A DNA stretch of 64,000 nt from Pseudonocardia asaccharolytica DSM 44247 = NBRC 16224 (GTDB taxonomy: Bacteria; Actinomycetota; Actinomycetes; Mycobacteriales; Pseudonocardiaceae). A model generated the notes under the pieces. That model ran no database searches. It saw only the letters and a list, made by a program, of their open reading frames with translations, and had not been told where the DNA came from. The DNA lies in NCBI RefSeq assembly GCF_000423625.1, contig NZ_AUII01000001.1, positions 248,001-312,000 on the forward strand, in the 5' to 3' direction. Shown piece after piece: positions 9,733-19,507 of the stretch. Numbering within the stretch: the first letter of the stretch is position 1; every line of letters starts with the position of its first letter. The translations under genes were made by a program, and so were the position numbers.

Positions 9733-10785
9733 TCAGCCGCGCCCGCCGCCGACCGGCACGATCCCGCTGTCGGCCATGGTCGCGGTCTCGGCGAGTAGCC
9801 GAGCCGCCATCTGCAGCAGCGGAAGCACCGCGAGCGCGCCGGTCCCGTCGTCGAGCCGCAGCTGCAGGTCGAGGACCGGGCGCAGCCGCAGCCGGTCGAG
9901 CACGAGGGCCATCGCCGGTTCGGGGGAGCGCTGGGTCACCAGCCACCACTCGCGGGCGCCGGGCGCGAGCCGCTCGGCCAGCAGCGCGGCGGCGCCGACC
10001 ACCAGCCCGTCGAACAGCACCGGGGTGCGGCGCAGCGCGGCCTGCACGAGGAACCCGGTGAGCGCCGCGAGATCGGCACCGCCCGCGGCGCGCAGCAGCG
10101 CGAGCGGGTCGTCGCGGTGCGGGCGGGTGCGGCGCAGCGCGTCGCGGATCGCGGCGGCCTTGCGCATCCAAGCGGTGTCGTCGATCCCGCTGCCGCGTCC
10201 GACCACGGCCACCGGCTCGGTCCCCGTCACCGCCGCGACCAGCGTCGATGCCGGAGTGGTCGCCCCGATCCCGAGCGCGGCCGGGATGAGCAGGTCGGCG
10301 CCGGCGTCGACCTCCTCGTCGACGAGCGTGCGCCCGATCGTCAGGGCGGTGGTGGTCTCCAGTGCGGTCAGCGCATCGACCCGGTCGATCCGGCCGGATC
10401 CGCGCCGGACCCGGTAGCGGCCCTCGCCCGGTTCGGTGTCCAGCGCGACATCGACGACCCGCACCGACGCCGCGGCGACCGGGGCCAGCACGCTCACCGG
10501 GAGGGCCTGCTCGCGGGCGACCGCGACCTGGCGCGCCGTGGTGCCCGGCGGGTAGGCCGACACCCCGGCCTCGGCGATCCCGTGATCGGCGGCCACCGCC
10601 ACCACCCGGGCCCGGGCCGGCGGCCGCGGCGGGCAGGCGCCCTGGGCGGCCGCGAGCCAGCAGCCGAGCTCGGCGAGCCGGCCGAGCCCGCCGGCGGGGA
10701 CCGCGAGCGAGCCGTGCCGTGCGACGGCGGCGCGCCGGGCCTCGACGTCCGGGGCGGGAACGGCGGGGAGAGCGAGGGCGTCCAC
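9733..10785 (-). CDS. cobT: Nicotinate-nucleotide-dimethylbenzimidazole phosphoribosyltransferase
   Basis: CobT transfers phosphoribose from nicotinate mononucleotide to the lower-ligand base to give alpha-ribazole phosphate. The 350 residues contain the AADHGIAEAGVSAYP motif, the ALGIGATTPAST stretch, GRGSGIDD and a C-terminal PVGGGRG end. These match the family in order. The GTG start has a weak GGAAGG-like site upstream. It lies between cobU and cobS in the same operon. Confidence 0.95.
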   Translation of the reverse strand: MDALALPAVPAPDVEARRAAVARHGSLAVPAGGLGRLAELGCWLAAAQGACPPRPPARARVVAVAADHGIAEAGVSAYPPGTTARQVAVAREQALPVSVLAPVAAASVRVVDVALDTEPGEGRYRVRRGSGRIDRVDALTALETTTALTIGRTLVDEEVDAGADLLIPAALGIGATTPASTLVAAVTGTEPVAVVGRGSGIDDTAWMRKAAAIRDALRRTRPHRDDPLALLRAAGGADLAALTGFLVQAALRRTPVLFDGLVVGAAALLAERLAPGAREWWLVTQRSPEPAMALVLDRLRLRPVLDLQLRLDDGTGALAVLPLLQMAARLLAETATMADSGIVPVGGGRG

Positions 10786-10805
10786 GGCGCCTTCCTACCC
10801 CGCCG

Positions 10806-11339
10806 CTACTTCAGCCGAAGCGGCAACCCGGCCACGAACAGCAACACCTCGTCACAGACCATGGCCAGTGCGGCGTTCGCGGCGCCCAGCTCGTCCCGGA
10901 ACAGCCGGCCGGCCCGGGTCGCGGGCACCACGCCCAGGCCGACCTCGGCGGACACCAGCACGGCCCGGCCGGGGCAGGCCGCGACCGCGGCCACCAGGGC
11001 GTCGACCCGTTCCCCGACCGTGGCCGGCGCCTCCGGCAGCTCCCACGCCCCGGCGTCGTCGAGGACACCGGTCAGCCACGTCGCGACGTCATCGATGATC
11101 AACGGTCCGGTCCCGCGCAGCTCCGCGACCAGGTCGGGGTCCTCCACGGTGGTCCAGGCGGCCGCGCGGCGGGACCGGTGGACCGCGATGCGGGCCGCCC
11201 ACTCGGCGTCGTCGTCATCCCGCCGGGCGGTCGCGCAGTAGCGTACCGGGGCGTCGTCGGGCAGCAGGTCCTCGGCGTAGCGCGACTTGCCCGAGCGAGC
11301 GCCGCCCAGCACCAGGGTGCGGTGGGGGGAAGCGGTCAC
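10806..11339 (-). CDS. cobU: Adenosylcobinamide kinase / adenosylcobinamide-phosphate guanylyltransferase
   Basis: This bifunctional enzyme phosphorylates adenosylcobinamide and attaches GMP, giving AdoCbi-GDP for CobS. The N-terminus carries a P-loop (LVLGGARSGKSRYAEDLL), followed by CATARRDDDDAEWAARI with the region that forms the guanylylated intermediate, LIIDDVATWLTG, and PCWC/VSAEVGLGVVPATRAGRLFRD. The length of 177 residues is typical. I prefer the GTG at 11339. A second in-frame GTG at 11360 overlaps the upstream gene's TAG as TAGTG and would add seven residues, so coupling to that gene is possible. It is the first cob gene of the cluster. Confidence 0.93.
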   Translation of the reverse strand: MTASPHRTLVLGGARSGKSRYAEDLLPDDAPVRYCATARRDDDDAEWAARIAVHRSRRAAAWTTVEDPDLVAELRGTGPLIIDDVATWLTGVLDDAGAWELPEAPATVGERVDALVAAVAACPGRAVLVSAEVGLGVVPATRAGRLFRDELGAANAALAMVCDEVLLFVAGLPLRLK

Positions 11340-11359
11340 GAGTCGCCCACGTCGCGGCA

Positions 11360-12001
11360 CTACGGGTTCGCGCCGCGCTGCACCCGCGGCTTGGGCACCC
11401 GCAGCTTGCGTAGCTGGCTGGCCCGGGTGAAGGCGTACCAGCCCGTGCCCAGGCCGCTGACCGCCTCGTCCGGGAACTTCGCGCGCACCTTGCGGGTGAT
11501 GCGCCGCCCCAGCAGCACGCCCTCGATGATCATCGAGAGCAGCACGATCAGGCTGAACAGGCTCAGGTACTGCTGGGCGGACGGGATCGGCAGCAGCACC
11601 GAGATCAGCACCACCAGGGCGAGCGGCATGAACAGCCCCATCAGGTGGGGCCGGGAGTCGACGAGGTCGCGGATGTGGGCCTTGACCGGGCCGCGGTCAC
11701 GCGGCAGCAGGACCCGGTCGTCGCCGGCGTCCATCCGGGCCCGCCGCTCGGCGGCCAGCCTACGGCGTTCGTGCTTGTCGGGACGGTTGGCCCGGGCGTA
11801 CCGGGCGGCCTCCCGCTGGGTGCGCGGCGGGGGCGGCGCCGGGCCACGACGCCTGGTCTCGGCCTCACGCCGCTTCGGCGTCGGCCGGCCCTTGCCGGGG
11901 GTGCGGCTGCCGTCGCTCGCCGGACCGGTGTCCTGAGCCTGCTCGGACGCGTCGCTGCTCCCCGCGGCGGTGTTCTGGTCGGAACGGCGCAGGAACCTCA
12001 C
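11360..12001 (-). CDS. DUF3043 membrane protein
   Basis: This 213-residue protein has a highly charged, disordered, Arg/Pro-rich N-terminal half (about residues 1-100) and then two hydrophobic segments (LFMPLALVVLISVLLP and LFSLIVLLSMIIEGVLLG), with a basic cytoplasmic tail. This layout and the GRRITRKVRAKFPDE and GTGWYAFTRASQLRKLR motifs are those of the actinobacterial DUF3043 family, found at this same position in mycobacteria (Rv2206-like). The function is unknown. The GTG at 12001 is preferred to the one at 12007. Its stop abuts cobU. Confidence 0.85.
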   Translation of the reverse strand: MRFLRRSDQNTAAGSSDASEQAQDTGPASDGSRTPGKGRPTPKRREAETRRRGPAPPPPRTQREAARYARANRPDKHERRRLAAERRARMDAGDDRVLLPRDRGPVKAHIRDLVDSRPHLMGLFMPLALVVLISVLLPIPSAQQYLSLFSLIVLLSMIIEGVLLGRRITRKVRAKFPDEAVSGLGTGWYAFTRASQLRKLRVPKPRVQRGANP

Positions 12002-12214
12002 GAACACAGCCTACGGGCGTTGACGTGCGGCAGATGCAGGAGGTTGCGCCGGCCGCTCCGGGGGTTACCGTGGTGGTGCCGATCACCGGAGCGGGGTCGG
12101 TTGCCGCTGTCGGGCGAACGGTTCCGGCGGTAGGGCCTACACTGGACGACGAGCGAACCGCACTGGAATCAGCGCTATGGAATCCGCACAGCCTCGCGGG
12201 TTGTTGGGAGAGTC

Positions 12215-12580
12215 ATGACCGTCGATAACTCCGTCCAGACCGACGCCATCGAGACCCACGGTGTCGAGCTGACCGACGCCGCCGCGCTCAAGGCTCGCAA
12301 CCTCTTGGAGCAGGAGGGTCGCGACGACATGCACCTGCGCATCGCCGTGCAGCCCGGAGGCTGCGCCGGCCTGCGCTACCAGCTGTTCTTCGACGACCGC
12401 ACCCTCGATGGCGATCTCTTCCGCGACTTCCAGGGGCTCAAGGTCGGTGTCGACCGGATGAGCGCGCCGTACGTGCAGGGTGCGGTCATCGACTTCGTCG
12501 ACACGATCGAGAAGCAGGGTTTCACCATCGACAACCCCAACGCCGGCGGCTCGTGCGCCTGCGGCGACTCGTTCAACTGA
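12215..12580 (+). CDS. erpA: Iron-sulfur cluster insertion protein (HesB/IscA/ErpA family)
   Basis: This A-type Fe-S carrier hands clusters to apo-proteins. The 121 residues hold the three invariant cysteines: Cys50 in GGCAGLRY, and Cys114 and Cys116 in the C-terminal GGSCACGDSF. The N-terminal LTDAAALKARNLL helix is also typical. The ATG follows TGGGAGAG at good spacing. It is monocistronic and ends in a strong hairpin terminator. In actinobacteria lacking a full isc operon it is the main A-type carrier; placement next to DUF3043 and the PfkB gene is conserved. Confidence 0.94.
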   Translation: MTVDNSVQTDAIETHGVELTDAAALKARNLLEQEGRDDMHLRIAVQPGGCAGLRYQLFFDDRTLDGDLFRDFQGLKVGVDRMSAPYVQGAVIDFVDTIEKQGFTIDNPNAGGSCACGDSFN

Positions 12581-12600
12581 TCCGACCCTGAGGACGACCG

Positions 12601-12632
12601 AACCCCCTGGTCCCACCGGAGTCCAGGGGGTT
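12601..12632 (+). terminator. Hairpin terminator after the Fe-S carrier gene
   Basis: Ten-base arms AACCCCCTGG (12601-12610) and CCAGGGGGTT (12623-12632) flank a 12-base loop, 20 bp after the stop codon. It resembles an intrinsic terminator with only a short T run. Confidence 0.75.
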
Positions 12633-12655
12633 CCTCGCCTGTGCGGGTAACATGA

Positions 12656-13642
<987 letters not shown>

Positions 13643-13647
13643 CCCTC

Positions 13648-13662
13648 CCCGCGACCCGCGGG
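13648..13662. terminator. Short GC hairpin between convergent genes
   Basis: Arms CCCGCG and CGCGGG with a three-base loop lie between the stop of the PfkB gene and the stop of asnB. A weak bidirectional terminator is possible. Confidence 0.35.
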
Positions 13663-15603
13663 TTAGAGCTTGACCGGGTATATGGGGGCGGGGATCTCCG
13701 GGCGGATCCGCTGTTCCACGAAGATCCCGTGCCAGAGCAGGAACACCAGCAGCGTCCAGATCCGCCGGCTGTGGTCGATCGGGCCCTCGCGGTGCGCATC
13801 GAGCATCCGCTGCACCGCCGCGAGGTCGACGAGGTGGTCGGCCTGGGAGTCGCGGATGATGTCGCGAGCCCAGGGATACATCTCCTCGCGCAGCCACAGC
13901 CGGATCGGCACCGGGAAACCCAGCTTGCGGCGGTTCAGCACGTGCCCGGGGACGATGCCCGCCAGCGCCCGGCGCAGCGCGTACTTGGTGGTGCCGTTGC
14001 GGTCGGAGCCGGTCAGCTTCTCGGCCAGCGGCAACCCGGACGCGACCGCGAACACCTCGGGATCGAGGAACGGGACCCGCAGCTCCAGGGAGTTGGCCAT
14101 GGTCATCTTGTCGGCCTTGACCAGGATGTCGCCGCGCAGCCAGGTGAACAGGTCGACGTGCTGCATCCGGGCGACCGGGTCGTCCCAGCCCGCGGAGTCC
14201 GCATAGTGTGCCGCGGTGATGTCGGTGTGCGAGCGCCGCGGGTCGTACTGCCGCAGCACTCCGGCGAGCTGGTCGTCGCGGAAGATCCGCGCGTTGCCGT
14301 AGTACCGCTGCTCCAGCGACAGCGCCCCGCGGCGCAGCAGGTCCTTGCCGCGCATTCCGTCGGGGAGCCGGGTCGACGCCCGGCCCAGCAGCCCGCGCAG
14401 GGAACCGGGCATCCGCTCGAACGGGGCGAGCGAGAGCGGCTCCCGGTAGATCGTGTACCCGCCGAACAACTCGTCGGCGCCCTCCCCGGACAGCACGACC
14501 TTGACGTGCTGGCGGGCCTCCCTGGCGATGAACCACAGCGGGACGAGCGCGGGGTCGGCGACCGGGTCGTCGAGATACCACACGATGAGCGGCAGCGCGT
14601 CCATCATCTCGTCGGCCTTGACGGTGCGCACGACGTGCCGGACCCCGATCGCGGCGGCGGATTCGGCCGCGACGTCGACCTCGGAGTATCCCTCGCGCTC
14701 GAACCCTGTGGTGAACGTGATCAGGTCCGGGTTGTGCTCCTTGGCCAGCGCGGCGATCGCCGTCGAGTCGATGCCGCCGGACAGGAACGCCCCGACGGTC
14801 ACGTCCGCGCGCATGTGCTTGGCCACGGAGTCGCGCAGCGCGCCGGCGATCCGGGCGTGCACTCCCGCGCCGGATCCGGAGCCGGCGCGGAAGGTCGGGG
14901 TGAAGTAGCGTTCGTGCTCCACCTCACCGCCGGGGCGGAGGGTCACGTGCGTGCCGGACTCGACGCGGCGGATCGCCCGATGCAGCGTGGCAGGCTCGGG
15001 AACGTACTGCAGCAGCAGATAGTGTTGGAGCGCGGCGGGGTCGAGATCGCTGGTCAACCCCAGCGACGGCGCCAGCGCGAGCAGGCTCTTCTTCTCGCTC
15101 GCGAACGCCGTACCGGCCGGCCCGGTGGCCAGGAACAGCGGCTTGATCCCGAACGGATCCCGTGCGCCGAACAGCACCCGCTCCTGGGCGTCCCAGATCA
15201 GGAACGAGAACATCCCGCGCAGCCGGGAGACCGCCGCGGGCCCCCAGTGGTGGTAGGCGGCGACGATGGCCTCGGTGTCGCCGTGGGTGGTGAACCTCGC
15301 GCCGTGGCGCTGCGCGAGCTCGGCCCGCAGCTCGAGATAGTTGTAGATCTCGCCGTTGAAGACGATCGTGTAACGGACGTCCTGCCCGGGCCCGGGGGTC
15401 CAGTGCAGTGGCTGGTGCGACCGGTCGACATCGATGATCGACAGCCGGTTGAAGCCGAACACCACGTCGGCGTCGTTCCAGGTTCCGCTCTCGTCCGGCC
15501 CGCGGTGACGCATGCAGCGCAGGGCAGCGCTGATCGAATTGATCGGTTCAGCCCGGTCGGCGGCATCCGCCCCGGCGGTCAGCAGCCCCAGCAGTCCGCA
15601 CAC
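13663..15603 (-). CDS. asnB: Asparagine synthase (glutamine-hydrolysing)
   Basis: AsnB makes asparagine from aspartate, ATP and glutamine. An N-terminal class II glutaminase domain starts with the obligatory Cys2 (MCGLLGLL), which decides the GTG start at 15603; fifteen extra upstream codons would bury that cysteine. The RHRGPDESG and FNGEIYNYLELR glutaminase motifs follow. The synthetase domain has the PP-loop SGGIDS at residues 275-280 and the LSGEGADELFGGY motif. The 646-residue length matches M. tuberculosis AsnB (Rv2201), which also neighbours ctaC. It is divergent from ctaC. Confidence 0.95.
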   Translation of the reverse strand: MCGLLGLLTAGADAADRAEPINSISAALRCMRHRGPDESGTWNDADVVFGFNRLSIIDVDRSHQPLHWTPGPGQDVRYTIVFNGEIYNYLELRAELAQRHGARFTTHGDTEAIVAAYHHWGPAAVSRLRGMFSFLIWDAQERVLFGARDPFGIKPLFLATGPAGTAFASEKKSLLALAPSLGLTSDLDPAALQHYLLLQYVPEPATLHRAIRRVESGTHVTLRPGGEVEHERYFTPTFRAGSGSGAGVHARIAGALRDSVAKHMRADVTVGAFLSGGIDSTAIAALAKEHNPDLITFTTGFEREGYSEVDVAAESAAAIGVRHVVRTVKADEMMDALPLIVWYLDDPVADPALVPLWFIAREARQHVKVVLSGEGADELFGGYTIYREPLSLAPFERMPGSLRGLLGRASTRLPDGMRGKDLLRRGALSLEQRYYGNARIFRDDQLAGVLRQYDPRRSHTDITAAHYADSAGWDDPVARMQHVDLFTWLRGDILVKADKMTMANSLELRVPFLDPEVFAVASGLPLAEKLTGSDRNGTTKYALRRALAGIVPGHVLNRRKLGFPVPIRLWLREEMYPWARDIIRDSQADHLVDLAAVQRMLDAHREGPIDHSRRIWTLLVFLLWHGIFVEQRIRPEIPAPIYPVKL

Positions 15604-15749
15604 AGCGAGCCAGTATGCCGACGCCTCCCGCGGACCCGGCGACAGCACCCTGAGCGGTGAATCTGCGATCAGCTCAGTTACTCTCTACGCCGGGTCGAAG
15701 AACGTGCGCGCACGGACTCGGCCATGGGCTGGTCAGGAGCGCGTGAGCC

Positions 15750-16739
15750 ATGGGTACCAAAGCAGGAAGGCGGCGAGCAGTGGGCCGAGCACAACGCGGG
15801 GCAGACCGCCGCCGCACCGGTTGGAAGCGTGCGGCGAAGCTGGCCGGGTTGGGCGCCCTGGTCATCCCGCTGACGACGGGCTGCTCGGTCGAGGAGGTGC
15901 TCCGCTTCGGCTGGCCGGAGGGTGTCACCCCGCAGGCCAGGGCGATGCAAACCTTCTGGACCTGGTCGGCCGTCGCGGCACTGATCGTGGGCGCCATCAC
16001 CTGGGGTGCGATGTTCTGGGCGGTGGCCTTCCACCGCAAGCGCAAGGGTGACGACGACACCCCGCCCCGTCAGACCCAGTACAACCTGCCCGTCGAACTC
16101 GTCTTCACGATCGTGCCCACGATCATCGTGGCGGTGCTGTTCGGTTTCACCGTGAACGTGCAGAACTACGTGGACCGGGACGAGCCGAACCCGGATGTGC
16201 GGGTCGCGGTGACCGCGTTCCAGTGGAACTGGCGGTTCGACTACACCGGCACCAGCACCCCGGCGGGTGGCCCGATCGAGACGCTGGGTACGTCCTCGAC
16301 GATTCCGGTTCTGGTGCTGCCGACCGACCGCAGCGTCGAGTTCACCCTGGAGTCCGAGGATGTCGTGCACAGCTTCTGGGTGCCGGAGTTCCTGTTCAAG
16401 CGCGACGTCTTCCCGGTTCCGGACAAGAACGACACCGATAAGGCGTTCGTGATCGACAAGATCGATCGCGAGGGCGCGTTCGTCGGGCGTTGCGCCGAGC
16501 TGTGCGGTGCGTACCACTCGGCTATGAACTTCGAGGTCCGGGCGATCGAGCCGGCGCTGTACGACCGCTACATCGGACTGCGCAGCCAGGTCAACCCGGC
16601 GACCGGGGCGCCGTACACCAACGGGGAGGCCTTGGCGGCCCTCGACTGCGGCGAGTGGTGCGCGCCGGAGGCCATCACCACCTACCCGTTCGCGACCGAC
16701 CGGACCCAGCGTTCGGCGTCGCTTCGGACCAGCGGCTGA
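15750..16739 (+). CDS. ctaC: Cytochrome c oxidase subunit II, lipoprotein type
   Basis: This subunit of the aa3 terminal oxidase accepts electrons at the binuclear CuA centre outside the membrane. The 329 residues start with a basic n-region, a hydrophobic stretch and a lipobox (PLTTGC, Cys45). Two transmembrane helices then precede the cupredoxin domain. The CuA ligands are visible: His in VVHSFWVPEF and the cluster CAELCGAYHSAM. The C-terminal extension with CGEWCAPE is typical of actinobacteria. ctaF follows 17 bp later. The qcrCAB genes expected further along in mycobacteria are not present after ctaF here. Confidence 0.95.
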   Translation: MGTKAGRRRAVGRAQRGADRRRTGWKRAAKLAGLGALVIPLTTGCSVEEVLRFGWPEGVTPQARAMQTFWTWSAVAALIVGAITWGAMFWAVAFHRKRKGDDDTPPRQTQYNLPVELVFTIVPTIIVAVLFGFTVNVQNYVDRDEPNPDVRVAVTAFQWNWRFDYTGTSTPAGGPIETLGTSSTIPVLVLPTDRSVEFTLESEDVVHSFWVPEFLFKRDVFPVPDKNDTDKAFVIDKIDREGAFVGRCAELCGAYHSAMNFEVRAIEPALYDRYIGLRSQVNPATGAPYTNGEALAALDCGEWCAPEAITTYPFATDRTQRSASLRTSG

Positions 16740-16756
16740 CGGAGGAGCTGACACAG

Positions 16757-17155
16757 ATGAAGGTCGAATCACGGATCTTCGAGCTCATTATGGTCTTCTT
16801 CTTCGTGGCGGGGACCATTTACGCGATCTTCGCGAAGGAACCGGTCGGGATTGCCGCGCTGTTCCTCACCGGCGGCCTGGCGATGATCATCGGCACGTAC
16901 TTCCGGTTCGTGTCCCGCCGGCTGGAGGCCCGCCCCGAGGACAACCCCGACGCGGAGGTCTCGGACGGGGCCGGTGACGTCGGCTTCTTCCCGCCGGGAA
17001 GCTACTGGCCGATCGCGCTGGCCGCGTCGTGTGCGCTGGTCGGGATCGCGCTGGCCTTCTGGTACATCTGGCTGCTGGTGATCGCATGGATCACCGTGTT
17101 CATCGCGGTCGGTGGGCTGGTCTTCGAGTACCACATCCGGCCCGCGAAGCACTGA
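16757..17155 (+). CDS. ctaF: Cytochrome c oxidase subunit IV (actinobacterial type)
   Basis: This 132-residue protein has about four transmembrane helices and the layout of the small actinobacterial oxidase subunit: VESRIFELIMVFFFVAGTIYA, a FRFVSRRLEARPEDN loop and a conserved VGFFPPGSYWPI motif. It assists the aa3 complex in the membrane. The ATG has GGAGGAG upstream and lies 17 bp after ctaC, so they are co-transcribed. The homologue is Rv2199c in M. tuberculosis. Confidence 0.93.
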   Translation: MKVESRIFELIMVFFFVAGTIYAIFAKEPVGIAALFLTGGLAMIIGTYFRFVSRRLEARPEDNPDAEVSDGAGDVGFFPPGSYWPIALAASCALVGIALAFWYIWLLVIAWITVFIAVGGLVFEYHIRPAKH

Positions 17156-17182
17156 GAGGGGCACCACGCCGCCCGGCGAGGG

Positions 17183-17547
17183 TCAGAGGGGCCGGTACAT
17201 GATGTGCAACCCCACCTCGCCGGCACCGGGTGCCGGAACGCACCGGGAACCGTGCCGATGATGCGGAAACCGAGCGACTGCCACAGCGCGATGGCCCGCG
17301 AGTTCACCTCCACCACGGCGTTGAACTGCATCGCCCGGTAGCCGCGGCGGCGGGCCTCGTCGAGGACGTGCTCGGCGACGAACACAGCGGCGGGCGGCGG
17401 GGCCATCCACGTGGTGCGGGCGGTCTTCTCGTCGGTCGCCGGATCCCAGACGTAGGTCTCGCCCGCGGCCACGACGCGGTGCCAGATCGGCCAGATGGCC
17501 GACCAGTCGTCCGCGGTGGCGGCGCGCAGGCGCAGGTCGGTGTGCAC
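17183..17547 (-). pseudogene. Broken GNAT N-acetyltransferase (acetyl-CoA motif deleted, frameshift near the end)
   Basis: Read from GTG 17547 the product begins VHTDLRLRAATADDW and matches the N-terminal half of phosphinothricin-type GNATs (AIWPIWHRVVAAGETYVWDP). The text then jumps from PAAVFVAE directly to HVLDEARRRGYRAMQFNAVV. About 30-40 residues carrying GNAT motif A, with the RxxGxG/A acetyl-CoA pyrophosphate loop, are missing. Near 17230 the frame is lost; a one-base shift restores the expected GEVGLHIMYRPL end and the TGA at 17183. Without motif A the enzyme cannot bind acetyl-CoA in the normal way, so I call it a pseudogene. Confidence 0.75.
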
Positions 17548-17593
17548 CCGATCATCATGCTCCGGCGCCCGCCCTGCCCCGTCCCGGGTGCGG

Positions 17594-18751
17594 CTACCCG
17601 CGGGCGGCCTCGCCGAGGGCGTTGCGCGCGATGATGACCTGCTGGATCTGGCTGGTGCCCTCGTAGATGCGGAAGAGCCGGGCGTCGCGGTAGAACCGCT
17701 CGACCGCGACTCCGCGCATGTACCCGGCGCCGCCGTGGACCTGTACGGCGCGGTCGGCGACGCGCCCGACCATCTCCGAGCAGAAGTACTTCGCCGCCGC
17801 GGGACCGGCGATCCTGTCGGTGCCGTCGTCGAAGGCTCTCGCGGTTTCGACAACCAGTGCCCGGCCGGCGTAGCAGTCGGTGACCGAGTCGGCGATCAGG
17901 CCCTGGACCAGCTGGAACCTCGCGATCGGCCGGCCACCGGCCTGCCGGGTCTGCGCGAAGGTGACCGATTCGTGCACCAGCCGGTTCGCCATCCCGACGC
18001 ACAGTGCGGCGATATGGACGCGGCCGTGGGCCAGGCATTTGGCCGCGATGCGAAACCCGTTGTCGATGCCGTCGGCGCCACCGATCACGGCGTCGGCGGG
18101 CATCCGCACGTCGTCGAGGTAGACATCGGCGGTCCAGGCGCCGAACTGACCCATCTTGTGGTCCTTCGGGCCGATCGAGAGCCCGGGTGCGTCGGCGGGG
18201 ACGAGGAACGCGGAGATGCCGCGGTTGCCCGGAACGTCGGGGTTGGTGCGGGCGAACACCATGATCACGTCGGCGGTGGGGGCGTTCGTGATGTAACGCT
18301 TGGCGCCGTTGATGACCCAGTCCGAGCCATCGCGGCGGGCCGTTGTCGTCAGCGAGGACGGGTCGGAGCCCGCGTCGGCCTCGGTAAGTCCGAACGAGGC
18401 GGTGATCTCACCGGAGGCCAGCCGGGGCAGCCAGGTCTTCTTCTGTTCCTCGCTCCCGCCCTCCAGCAGCACATGCCCGGCGATCCCGTTGTTCGTGCCG
18501 AACAGCGACCGCAGCGCCGGCGTCGTCCAGCCGAGCTCGAAGACGAGCCGGACCTCCTCGGTGGTGTTCAGGCCGAGGCCGCCGTGCTGCTCCGGAATGG
18601 CGAAGCCGTACAGCCCCATCGACTTGCACTGTTCGACGAGCCGGGTGGGAATCTCGTTCCGCTCGTCGATCTCCTCCTCGAGCGGGACGACCTCGGCCCG
18701 GATGAACTCGCGCACGGAGGCCAGCACATCGGCCAGGTCTGAAGGGTCCAC
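17594..18751 (-). CDS. Acyl-CoA dehydrogenase
   Basis: This flavoprotein oxidises an acyl-CoA at the alpha-beta bond and passes electrons to ETF. The 385 residues have the three family domains: helical N-terminus (with AIPEQHGGLGL), the FAD-contacting FGLTEADAGSDPSSL motif in the beta domain, and the C-terminal helical domain with QVHGGAGYMRGVAVERFYRDAR and RIYEGTSQIQQ, whose Glu is the catalytic base of the short/medium-chain type. Chain-length preference is not visible. The GTG start has AGAAGAG upstream. It is the first gene of its strand before the broken GNAT. Confidence 0.93.
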   Translation of the reverse strand: MDPSDLADVLASVREFIRAEVVPLEEEIDERNEIPTRLVEQCKSMGLYGFAIPEQHGGLGLNTTEEVRLVFELGWTTPALRSLFGTNNGIAGHVLLEGGSEEQKKTWLPRLASGEITASFGLTEADAGSDPSSLTTTARRDGSDWVINGAKRYITNAPTADVIMVFARTNPDVPGNRGISAFLVPADAPGLSIGPKDHKMGQFGAWTADVYLDDVRMPADAVIGGADGIDNGFRIAAKCLAHGRVHIAALCVGMANRLVHESVTFAQTRQAGGRPIARFQLVQGLIADSVTDCYAGRALVVETARAFDDGTDRIAGPAAAKYFCSEMVGRVADRAVQVHGGAGYMRGVAVERFYRDARLFRIYEGTSQIQQVIIARNALGEAARG

Positions 18752-18804
18752 GCGATCTCTTCTCTCTCGGAAACCGGGGGTTGCGGGGCACCCGCGGCCG
18801 ACGG

Positions 18805-19470
18805 TCAGCCGTCGAGCACCACCGCGAGCGCGAAGCCGTCGTGACCCTTGCTGCCGACGGTCTGGATCTCCGTCGCGCTCACCCTGGGCTCGGTGGCGAG
18901 CATCTCGGTGAACCGGCGGGTGCCCTGCACGGCGGCGTCGTCACTGTCCGACTCGAGAACCCGGCCGCCGCGGATGACGTTGTCCACGACGATCACGCTG
19001 CCGGGCCGGGACAGGCGCAGCGCCCACTGGAAGTACTCGGGGTTCGACGGCTTGTCGGCATCGACGAACACGAAGTCGAACGGGCCGGACAGCTGCGGGA
19101 GGCTCTCCAGCGCCGGACCCTCACGGACCTCGACGAACTCGCCGAGGCCGGCCCGGTCGATGTTCTCCCGGGCCACCTTCGCGTGCACCGGGGAACGTTC
19201 GAGGGTGACCAGTCGCCCCTCGGCCGGCAGCGCACCGGCGAGCCAGATCGTGCTGTAGCCGCCGAGGGTGCCGATCTCGAGGATGCTGCGGGCGCCGATG
19301 GCGCGTGCCAGCAGGTGCAGCAGCTTGCCCTGTGCGGGCGAGACGTCGATGGCCGGCAGGCCGGCGCGGGCGTTGGCCTCCAGGGCGGAGTCCAGCGCCG
19401 GGTCGGGGCCGACGAGGAGCCCGCTGATGTAATCGTCGACGGCGCTCCAGCGTTCCTGCTCGTCACTCAT
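18805..19470 (-). CDS. Class I SAM-dependent O-methyltransferase (family 3)
   Basis: This 221-residue protein has the catechol/caffeoyl-CoA O-methyltransferase-like layout. The SAM-binding motif I is ILEIGTLGGYSTIWLA, the acidic loop follows (LVTLERSP), and the metal/substrate residues FVFVDADKPSNPEYF and VIVVDNVIRGGRVL are present. The family methylates catechol-like hydroxyls using a divalent metal. The natural substrate is unknown. It lies 53 bp upstream of the acyl-CoA dehydrogenase on the same strand. Confidence 0.92.
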   Translation of the reverse strand: MSDEQERWSAVDDYISGLLVGPDPALDSALEANARAGLPAIDVSPAQGKLLHLLARAIGARSILEIGTLGGYSTIWLAGALPAEGRLVTLERSPVHAKVARENIDRAGLGEFVEVREGPALESLPQLSGPFDFVFVDADKPSNPEYFQWALRLSRPGSVIVVDNVIRGGRVLESDSDDAAVQGTRRFTEMLATEPRVSATEIQTVGSKGHDGFALAVVLDG

Positions 19471-19507
19471 CCCTCCAGCTTGTCACTCGATTCCCGGACC
19501 GGCGTGA

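Noticed and set aside
8970..11339. Cobalamin riboswitch for the cobUTS genes
   Set aside because: The genes follow the DUF3043 gene without a leader of suitable length, and no B12-box-like sequence was seen upstream.
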